A DNA stretch of 14,445 bases, from assembly GCA_018257865.1 (NCBI GenBank), contig JAEUBA010000268.1, positions 1 to 14,445 on the forward strand. The letters run 5' to 3'. The DNA is from Stereocaulon alpinum. Taxonomy: Eukaryota > Ascomycota > Lecanoromycetes > Lecanorales > Stereocaulaceae. The notes under the pieces are model-generated. The model ran no database searches and was not told the origin of the DNA. It saw nothing but the letters and a program-made list of their open reading frames with translations. The first letter of the stretch is position 1. Each line of letters begins with the position of its first letter. This document shows positions 1 to 6,730 of the stretch, one piece after another. A program made the position numbers and the translations under genes.

Positions 1-755
1 AAGGAACTAAGTACTAGGTTTAGGTCTTAATAGATTATAAGAACTTAATATTCTTTCTATTAACTAAGGAGCTTAATAGACGTCTAGCTTAGTAGTACGA
101 AGAGTTATTAATATTTAATTTTAGAATTAAATATATTAAGGGTAGTAAGAATAATACTATAGATATACTTAGTAGGAGAGCTAACTATATATTAAATATT
201 TAGCAAAGTTTTAGAACGGTTCTAACGCGTTACTAAGATAGATTATTATAACCTAATATAGCTAGACTATACGTATTAGCTATAATAACTATTAATAGCG
301 AAGATTTAACTAAGAGGATACTAAAAGACTTATTAAAGGATAAAGTCGCGTCTAAGATCTATAAAGATATTAATAGCTATAACTTATTTAAAAAAATAGA
401 TTTAAGACTACTAACCTTCTAAGAACGGATTTATATCCTTATAAGTACTTAAGGAGAAATTTTTAGGATTTACTATAAAGTAGAGAGCTCCGGTAGATAT
501 TAAGGGATTAAGAAAATACTTAAGAAGATAACGCGTAACTTCTATTTCCCTAGAATATAAAAATATATTAAGGATCGTATTAATGAATATAATATATATA
601 TTAGGACGAAGTATTCCTAATATAAGCCTTATAGAGAGTTAAAATCGCTAGTATTCTTAAATAGTCCGTAGAAAAGTATTACGTAGGATTTCGTTATTAA
701 ACTCCTAAAGTTAAAGGAACGACTAACGGGTATATACTATAATATAATTTTAGTA
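1..755 (+). pseudogene. pol: Element A pol fragment: RNase H end and integrase N-terminal half (chromovirus, RIP-mutated)
   Basis: This is the 3' part of a Ty3/gypsy polyprotein entering from the left edge, read in the frame whose codons start at positions divisible by 3. The end of RNase H is visible near 117-185: an N-F-R-I-x-Y-I-K-G-S-K-N-N run followed by a D-x-L-S-R-R motif, which is the classic gypsy RNase H terminus. The HHCC zinc-binding domain of integrase lies at about 480-640 (R-Y-stop-G-I-K-K, then R-N-F-Y-F-P), with His/Cys codons turned to Tyr. The catalytic core starts near 680, and the first catalytic Asp survives as GAT at 687-689 (T-stop-D-F-V). The frame is cut by TAA/TAG codons consistent with RIP of Gln and Trp codons. 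It stops at 755, where element S copy 1 begins, and resumes at 1943. It is non-functional; the domain assignment is confident. Confidence 0.88.
744..755 (+). repeat. Left target-site duplication of element S copy 1
   Basis: The 12-mer ATAATTTTAGTA occurs here and again at 1943-1954, immediately outside element S copy 1. It encodes I-L-V of the integrase core (the hydrophobic strand before V/I-x-D-x-L/F-T-K), so the host protein reads correctly when one copy is dropped. Confidence 0.85.
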
Positions 756-1942
756 GGCTAGCGATAGAGACACACCTGTACGCGGTGCTGGCTACGAACC
801 TGAATACCTATTCAGAGCTGAGATGTCTCCCCTAATATATTATAGGTTAAACGATATTGAGACGTCGCGTAGTTGCTGAGAACTCTGTATAGAGTTTTTC
901 GGGTAACGCGATAACACCTACCCTAACTCTACTACGACTATTATACCTCCCCTACGATCGAGACTAGATAGTAAGAATTGGTATTAGGTATAGTATCTCA
1001 GCCTAATAAGTAAAGAGTATAGGTAATACCTACCTAGCCGTTAATTTAAAAAATCTAATATCTACGTGCGCTTGATACGTATCTACTAGTTAAGACTAAC
1101 GCGCAGTCTATCCTAGGGGAAGGCTGGGGTTATAGGTATACAGGACTAAGAGAAGGATATACTAAGTTATAAATTAGAAGGCGTATTTTAGAAAAGGACG
1201 GTCCCTATCTAAGTAGCTAGGCGAGCCTTTAGTATAAGCAGCGCCGTATAACTATAATTATAAGCTGAAGGGTTAGCTCCCCCCTAAAGTAAAGTATATA
1301 AGGATAGAAGTAAGTACTATCTAATATAACCAGCGGGATATTATACTATCTAATTCTTTATACGAGTATAGGCCTCCTAGGCGGTATATATAGCTTCCCC
1401 CCTTTCTCACATCCTTAACCAGCAAACTACCGAACAGCCAAATCCGGTACTACTACGGATACTAATAAACACCACTAATCAGCGCTAATAACTCGAACCC
1501 TTACAGGACGGCTATATACCCCCTCCTCCCCCCCCCCTATATTAATATAGTAAAGGTTAAAGAAAGTTATAGGGCGCTCAGCGCTATAATAAAGTTAAAG
1601 GATATAAAAGAATATAGCAGGGTCCTTAAGAGCTAAGTATAGTATAAAGGGCGTATATTATAGTTAGTATTAGAAATAATGTTATAGAGCGCTCAGTATA
1701 ATATTAAAGAATACAGTTAAGAGTTACCGGTGTTAAGGAGGCCTAGGGTGTAATCCCTAAACTAAAAGCAATTATATTATTAAGGATAAGCGGGAGTTTT
1801 TATCTAGGCACTATACTATAGTTTCTCTTACGGCTAGGAAAGGCACACTACGTGTACCATCTACTAGTTTCACAAATAATATAATAGAACACCCTTATTA
1901 GTATATATAGATACTAGAATAGGCGTATAAACCAATCAATCA
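756..1942 (+). mobile_element. Element S copy 1: about 1.19 kb non-coding retroelement with CAAT tail, least mutated full copy
   Basis: This segment splits the integrase of element A and is repeated at 2822-3986 and, in inverse orientation, from 14182 onward. It begins GGCTAGCGATAGAG and ends in a short tail of CAAT-type repeats (ACCAATCAATCA), flanked by a 12-bp target-site duplication. Both full copies share the same 5' start, so it is not a randomly 5'-truncated LINE. A tetranucleotide tail and 12-13-bp duplications are typical of target-primed reverse transcription (SINE/LINE type). There are no terminal inverted repeats and no LTRs. I found no convincing protein, and the only features are a C-run of 10 (1528-1537), an internal duplication (about 1565-1600 and 1679-1715) and a foldable 5' end (767-829). 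It retains many CA/TG dinucleotides, for example in 1410-1500, unlike the surrounding DNA, so it was either inserted late or largely spared by RIP. Family unknown. Confidence 0.8.
767..829 (+). other. Foldable 5' end of element S (three-stem potential)
   Basis: GAGACA (767-772) pairs with TGTCTC (824-829). Inside are two small hairpins: CACC/GGTG (773-776 with 784-787) and CTGAA/TTCAG (800-804 with 811-815). The closing stem and the second hairpin stay complementary in copy 2 as GAGATA/TATCTC and CTAAA/TTTAG. RIP changes CA and TG symmetrically, however, so this is not independent covariation evidence. The role is unknown. Confidence 0.4.
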
Positions 1943-1954
1943 ATAATTTTAGTA
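1943..1954 (+). repeat. Right target-site duplication of element S copy 1
   Basis: This is the second copy of the 12-mer at 744-755, directly after the CAAT tail. The boundary is uncertain by one or two bases because the tail and the target both contain AAT. Confidence 0.85.
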
Positions 1955-2809
1955 ATTAACGACTAACTAACTAAGATAGCGTATTTTATATTATATAAGA
2001 AAGTATTAGATATAAAGGATTTAGTATATATATTCCTATAAATAGTAGTAGCTAACTATAAGCTTCCTAAAGAGATTATCTTAAACTAAGATAAACTCTT
2101 TACCTCTAAGTTTTAGAGATCGTTAATAAATATAATAGGAATTAAGATAAAGATAAGTATAGTATTCTATCTATAGACTAATAGTTAGACGGAAAGAACT
2201 AACTAAACGCTAGAATAGTATCTTCGGTATTATATTAACTACTAATAAGATAATTAGGTATCCTATCTACTAGTAGCGCAGCTAGTATATAATAGATTAT
2301 TATCTAATCTAATAGGTATAATACTATTCCGGGCTAACTATAGTTTCGAACCTTATATAACGTTATTACTAAGAGGGATCGAACTAAAGGCTTAAAGGGT
2401 AACTATTACTACTTAGGAAATAGTACAAATCTATTAAGAATTATAAAAGGATTTATAATTCCTAAGTAACCGCTTAGCGATATATTATAATTAAAAACGT
2501 TCGAAAGGACCGAATATTTCTAAAGGGGATAGGGTATATCTTCTTCGTAGAAATTTTAAAACTAATAGGCCTAGTAATAAGCTTAACTATATAAAGCTAA
2601 GACCGTTCCTAGTAAGGGAACATAAAGGGGATATAAACTATATACTAGATCTCCCTTAACTAATAAGAAAGTACTTAGTATTCTATATATCTTTGCTTAA
2701 GAAAGTAGACCCCGAAATACTACTACGGACCGTACCGCTCCTCCTAGATTAAGATAATAAGGAGTATAATATCGAAGAAATTCTAGATTATTAGGTTATC
2801 GAAGGAAAA

Positions 2810-2821
2810 AAGAGGTATCTA
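2810..2821 (+). repeat. Left target-site duplication of element S copy 2
   Basis: AAGAGGTATCTA is repeated at 3987-3998, immediately outside element S copy 2. An adjoining A extends the match to 13 bases. It encodes the R-Y-L of the chromodomain. Confidence 0.88.
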
Positions 2822-3986
2822 AGCTAGTAATAGAGATATACCTATACGCGGTACTAGCTACGAACCTAAATACCTATTTAGAGCTAAGATATCTCCCCTA
2901 ATATATTATAGGTTAAATAATATTAAGACGTCGTATAGTTACTAAGAACTCTATATAGAGTTTTTTAGGTAATATAATAATACCTACCCTAACTCTACTA
3001 TAACTATTATACTTCCCCTATAATTAAGATTAGATAGTAAGAATTAGTATTAGGTATAGTATCTTAACCTAATAAGTAAAGAGTATAGGTAATACCTACT
3101 TAGTCGTTAATTTAAAAAATCTAATATCTACGTACGCTTAATATATATCTACTAGTTAAGACTAACGCGTAGTCTATCCTAGGGGAAGGCTAAGGTTATA
3201 GGTATATAGGACTAAGAGAAGGATATACTAAATTATAAATTAAAAGGTATATTTTAGAAAAGGACGGCCCCTATTTAAGTAGCTAGGCGAGCCTTTAGTA
3301 TAAGTAGCGCTATATAACTATAATTATAAGCTAAAGGGTTAGCTCCCCCCTAAAGTAAAGTATATAAGGATAGAAGTAAGTACTATCTAATATAACTAGC
3401 GGGATATTATACTATCTAATTCTTTATATAAGTATAGGTCTCCTAGGCGGTATATATAGCTTCCCCCCTTTCTTATATCCTTAACTAGTAAACTACTAAA
3501 TAGCTAAATCCGGTACTACTATAAATACTAATAAATACTACTAATTAGCGCTAATAACTTAAACCCTTATAGGATAGCTATATACCCCCTCCTCCCCCCC
3601 TATATTAATATAGTAAAGGTTAAAGAAAGTTATAAAGCGCTTAACGCTATAATAAAGTTAAAGGATATAGAAGAATATAGTAGGGTCCTTAAAAGCTAAG
3701 TATAGTATAAAGGGCGTATATTATAGTTAGTATTAGAAATAATATTAAAGAATATAGTTAAGAGTTACCGGTATTAAGGAGGCCTAGGGTATAATCCCTA
3801 AACTAAAAGTAATTATATTATTAAGGATAAGCGGGGGTTTTTATCTAGGTACTATACTATAGTTTCTCTTACGGCTAGGAAAGATATACTACGTATACTA
3901 TCTACTAGTTTTATAAATAATATAATAGAATACCCTTATTAGTATATATAGATACTAGAATAGGCGTATAAACCAATCAATTAATC
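2822..3986 (+). mobile_element. Element S copy 2: full-length but heavily RIP-mutated
   Basis: It aligns end to end with copy 1 (GCTAG start at 2823, CAAT-type tail CCAATCAATTAATC at the end) and is inserted in the element A chromodomain. Almost every CA/TG of copy 1 is TA here. Several CG sites of copy 1 also read TA: CGCG to TATA in the AACGCGATAACACC stretch, and CGATCGAG to TAATTAAG. A 22-bp segment of copy 1 (1681-1702) is missing, between AAT direct repeats. The C-run is 7 (3594-3600) instead of 10, and the tail is about 3 bases longer than in copy 1. No coding capacity was seen. Confidence 0.85.
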
Positions 3987-3998
3987 AAGAGGTATCTA
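3987..3998 (+). repeat. Right target-site duplication of element S copy 2
   Basis: This is the second copy of the 12-mer at 2810-2821. The element A chromodomain reading frame resumes in it. Confidence 0.88.
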
Positions 3999-4147
3999 AT
4001 TAAGTAGTTAGACTATAATTATTTAGAGAATATATAGGAGTTACCCTTAGCACTTAATTACCCTAAGAAGCTAATAGAGTTCTAGGTTTAGAACCCTAAA
4101 ACTATAAGAACGTCTTAGAGGTCTATAGGGAAGGGTCGGCTAGTATA
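3987..4147 (+). pseudogene. pol: Element A pol fragment: chromodomain C-terminal half and pol 3' end
   Basis: Reading on from the duplicated R-Y-L, the frame gives I-K-stop-L-D-Y-N-Y-L-E-N-I, then E-L-P-L-A, a run of P-K-K/L, and I-E-F. This matches the second half of a chromodomain, where Y-L-V-K-W-x-G-Y leads to the acidic and hydrophobic segment. Joined with 2762-2809 it makes one chromodomain of normal size, which proves that copy 2 interrupts a single gene. After a basic linker (G-K-G-R) the frame meets TAG at about 4145 inside an AGGGGAAG purine run. The end of pol is therefore near here, although any TAG could also be a mutated Gln or Trp codon. It abuts the antisense frame starting at 4123 on the other strand. 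Confidence 0.82.
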
Positions 4148-4713
4148 TTAGGGGAAGTAGTATTATTTACTACCTTCTCTACCTCCTATACCTTTTTTAG
4201 TTCCTCTAGCCTCTCTAAGTCCTCTATATCTAAAAGTCCTTTATTAAAGAGCTTTTATTTACACTCTTTAAGGAAATAACGCTAGGCGCGTATACGTTTT
4301 AACTTTTATTTCTTAAAAACTAGAAGCTTTATAGCTGCGTCTATAGCCGCTTCTACTTCCTCTTCCTCCTTCTCTAACTTAGCTATTACGCGGTTAATAC
4401 TATTAAAATATATAATAGGTTTAGCAGGTTAATAGCTCCTACCTAAACGAATATACTCTATATACTTAGAAGAAAGAGATAATATATAATATTCCTTCTA
4501 GGAACGTATATACCTTAGATATAATACTATAGCTACTAAGCTAACCTAGGAAATATAATCTACGAGTTATTAATAACGGTTAGATAGTATAGGGAATATT
4601 AAGGAAGTAAGGTTTCTTTAGGACGAAGATTCCTTAATAAGGGGATAGTATTATAGGTCTAGGCGTAATAAGGAATATACTAGGTAAGGTAGCCTAGGGA
4701 CCGCTATTAGGTA

Positions 4714-4772
4714 ACTAGTCGCAGTAGTTATAGTAATTATAGGGCGTAACTACTACGCCTATAGCGACTAGT
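4714..4772. repeat. Large imperfect hairpin in an ACTAGTCG-rich low-complexity tract
   Basis: ACTAGTCGC (4714-4722) is the exact inverse of GCGACTAGT (4764-4772). Inside, TATAGGGCGTA (about 4739-4749) pairs with TACGCCTATA (about 4754-4763) except for one bulged G. Further palindromic units follow at 4764-4783 (CGACTAGTCG, ACTAGTCG). It lies within the antisense frame of element A, where it would encode a repetitive segment. Confidence 0.6.
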
Positions 4773-5013
4773 CGTACTAGTCGTAATAGTTATAGAGTAC
4801 GATTAGAGCGACTTAGAGGAGTATAGGGTTCCTCCCTTAAATATATAAGGAAGAGTTTTCCTTTAGTAGAATATTTTCTTATCTCCTTATATTTAACTTA
4901 TATAATAGAGAGGAGTCTTAGCTAAAGATACTTTAATAACTATCTATCTCTATTACCTTCTAGTACTTAATATACTATATAATTTACCCGCAGGAGTTAA
5001 ACCACCCTATTAT

Positions 5014-5096
5014 AACTAGGTATAGTATTACGCTATACCGCGCTAATTAGCTAGCTTAGAGGTACCCTAGTAAGAGCCTTAACTAGGTATAGTATA
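5014..5096 (+). repeat. Degenerate minisatellite, left part (split by element B)
   Basis: AACTAGGTATAGTAT starts at 5014 and again at 5081, 67 bp apart. The first unit contains about 21 bp extra. The second unit (5081-5096) continues, after removal of element B, at 12067-12096 with TAGCTAGCTTAGAGG and a CCCTA core, giving a 46-bp unit. A third degenerate unit follows at 12097-12131. This shows that 5096 and 12067 were once adjacent. Confidence 0.55.
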
Positions 5097-5345
5097 TATC
5101 AACCCTCAAGCGTGTGCGCGTTATAGCTACGCCAACGTAATAATATTAATTAGGGTCTAGGGGCTTAGTAATAGTATTACTACCTAGGACTCCCCCGTGT
5201 TTTAGGGATCTTTAGAAATTAGTTCTGCTACTACTTAACTACTAAGTAATATAATTATGTCTATTGCTTAATACCTAAATCTAGTAACTTTATGTCTCTT
5301 ATATCTTAGTACGCTAGCTTAGAGCCGGCGTCGCTAGCCTTTATA
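5097..5345 (+). repeat. 5' LTR of element B
   Basis: The 249-bp direct repeat is matched at 11814-12062. It starts TATCAACCCTCAAG (probably TGT... before RIP) and ends GCTAGCCTTTATA (probably ...ACA). It keeps some CA/TG sites lost in the 3' LTR, such as CGTGTGCGCG at 5111-5120, and has lost others that the 3' LTR keeps, so both LTRs took independent hits after insertion. No primer-binding site could be assigned with confidence in the sequence that follows (GTTCTAATTTCTC). Confidence 0.88.
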
Positions 5346-5392
5346 GTTCTAATTTCTCTACCTTTTTAAGGGAGAGGCCTAGAGTTACTGCG

Positions 5393-6730
5393 ATATTAGG
5401 TTAGACGCGTAGTCGTACTACTATAACTATTACTAATACTAAAGAACCTAATAATATTAATAATAATAACGATCCTACGGAGAGCTATAGGACTAATAGA
5501 GAGTCTTAGTTAAATACCTCTAATTTAGACGACGCTGATCTTAAGTAACGCTTATAAGAAGCCTAAGTAACGAATCGCCGCCTAAAGTAACTACGCGAAT
5601 TATTAGTATTAGAAGCTGAAAATAATATAATTTAATACCCTAGGTCGCAGAGTACTATTAGAATACCTATAGGGATAGTTTAAGAGGAGGAATAATATCC
5701 TACTACCGCTATATTAGTATAATTAGTTAATATTACTAGCTAAAGGATTCCTTTACGTCTTATAACGCCTACCTTTAGCGCGCCTATAAACCTACCTATT
5801 AGACTCTAAAGACCCCTAGTGCTAAAAAGCTTTCGGCCTGAGAATATATAACTTTATAAGGGAATTAGCGAGGGTAAATATCTACGCTAGTTTATTAACT
5901 TAGAGAAGAAGTTTCTTAAGAGTCTAGAGTACTTTACTACTAAACTATCTAGGATAGTCTACTATATAGACGCCCTAGAAGATAACCTAAATTCCTAGTA
6001 GAATACCTACCTAAAGGACTATAGATAGGATAATATAACGTTCGAATTCTTTAAGTAATTCCTATATAATTTGGTTATAGATCCTATCAACCGCCGTCTC
6101 TTCGCCTACGAAAGGTTTAAGGAGGTAAAGTAACGTTCTAACTAGAAAGTTACTATATTTAAGGCCTACCTAAAGGAGTTAGAAGCTAACCTACCGCCTA
6201 TAGCCCTAAAGCTTAAAGCTAACCTCTTCCTAGCTAAGCTGAGACCGGAGCTGAAGAATAAAATCTTAAGTATAGGTAAGGTATTTAATAATAGGGATAA
6301 TATTGTTACCTAAGCTATTATATAAGAGAATACTATAGGGCGCGAGTGTTACGGAGGCGGCGGCTTAAGTACTTATAAGAAATTATCTAATTATAGGGCC
6401 TCTAAGTTATAAGAGAGCTACCTATTAGAATAATAGATTTCTAAGCCTAATAGGCTGGGCCTAAGGGTCGATAGCTTATAGTTAGCGCGAAATAAATCTT
6501 GTTTAAGGAGTCTAAAGCGGAAGACTAATTTAGATTTAGTAACTAAGCTTATCTACTATTATTACGGAAAGCTAGGCTATATAAGCCTAAATTATCCTAA
6601 TTATAATAAGCCTATAACTTATAGCGGTATTAGTATAGTATTAGTAAAAAATAATCAGCCCCTATAACCGCCTTAAAAGCGGGGGAAGAAACTTAAAAAG
6701 TAGAGGTAAGTCCTTCTATCCTAACTAAGG
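5393..6730 (+). pseudogene. gag: Element B gag (capsid/nucleocapsid), RIP-mutated
   Basis: This is the structural polyprotein that forms the retrotransposon particle and binds RNA. The frame has codons starting at 5870. The ATA at 5393-5395 in a GCG-ATA context may be the former ATG; the start is otherwise uncertain. In order it shows a Thr/Asn-rich N-terminus (5408-5510), a short coiled coil near 5540-5620 (L-R-E-L-L-V-L-E-A-E-N), and the capsid core at 5865-6300 (G-K-Y-L-R, L-E-K-K-F-L-K-S-L-E-Y-F, and A-Y-E-R-F-K-E-V-K, ending A-K-L-R-P-E-L-K-N-K). A CCHC zinc knuckle lies at 6554-6595 with a basic tail (K-R-G-K-K-L-K-K) after it. All four zinc ligands now read Tyr. Gag is in a different frame from pol (pol is -1 relative to gag), and the two frames overlap around 6660-6730. 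It is the same family as the inverted fragment at 13386-14078. Confidence 0.87.
6554..6595 (+). other. CCHC zinc knuckle of element B gag with all four ligands mutated to Tyr
   Basis: The codons read Y-Y-Y-Y-G-K-L-G-Y-I-S-L-N-Y. The spacing is exactly that of C-x2-C-x4-H-x4-C with the diagnostic Gly residues. Ligand codons are TAC 6554, TAC 6563, TAT 6578 and TAT 6593. Each is one RIP transition away from TGY (Cys) or CAY (His). Confidence 0.85.

Larger units (their letters stand above)
1943..2821 (+). pseudogene. pol: Element A pol fragment: integrase core, GPF-type module and start of chromodomain
   Basis: The element A integrase continues here in the frame of codons starting at 1946. The core shows I-L-V-I-N-D-stop-L-T-K, then near 2084 L-N-stop-D-K-L-F-T-S-K-F, matching the chromovirus S-D-R-D-K-L-F-T-S-K-F-W motif. 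The second catalytic Asp is now Asn (AAC, 2084-2086). The Glu of T-N-S-stop-T-E-R is kept at 2192-2194, giving the correct D-x35-E spacing. The C-terminal domain carries K-L-N-Y-I-K-L-R-P-F near 2580-2612, a GPY/F-like motif with Gly replaced by Arg. The chromodomain opens at 2762 (E-Y-N-I-E-E-I-L-D-Y) and is cut after K-K-R-Y-L by element S copy 2. There is no net frameshift, and the many TAA/TAG codons are RIP-type. It cannot encode a working integrase. Confidence 0.88.
4123..5096 (-). pseudogene. Degenerate antisense reading frame in the 3' region of element A; unknown protein with coiled-coil C-terminus
   Basis: On the minus strand one frame can be followed from 5096 to a TAG at 4125-4123, about 320 codons, interrupted only by TAA/TAG of the kind RIP makes from Gln/Trp. 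The part nearest the start (about 5010-4960) has a W-F-N-S-C-G segment followed by closely spaced Tyr codons that could be mutated Cys. The middle (4780-4715) is a low-complexity tract coinciding with a hairpin. The end (about 4410-4140) is strongly charged and heptad-like: K-L-E-K-E-E-E-E-V-E-A, then L-L-V-F-K-K and K-G-L-L-D-I-E-D-L-E-R-L-E-E-L. I do not recognise the family. It ends tail to tail with element A pol, and its 5' part is cut by the insertion of element B. A separate older insertion lying in A is an alternative. The coding call rests on residue composition, since no homology search could be run. Confidence 0.5.

Noticed and set aside
790..803. tRNA-like B-box on the minus strand of element S (GGTTCGTAGCC, reverse complement of 791-801)
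   Set aside because: It matches the B-box consensus well, but it is on the opposite strand to the tail, no A-box lies at the right distance and no tRNA arms can be folded around it. A Pol III SINE promoter is not supported.
767..829. Hammerhead ribozyme at the 5' end of element S
   Set aside because: CTGAGATG and CGAAC fragments resemble hammerhead core pieces but occur in the wrong order relative to the stems, and the CUGANGA/GAAA core is not complete.
756..3986. The two element S copies as the LTR pair of one retrotransposon
   Set aside because: They are in direct orientation about 0.9 kb apart, but each has its own different 12-bp target duplication and the DNA between them is continuous with the element A integrase. 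They are two separate insertions.
5346..5360. Primer-binding site for a specific tRNA after the 5' LTR of element B
   Set aside because: RIP has altered the first bases and no tRNA 3' end can be matched with confidence by eye.
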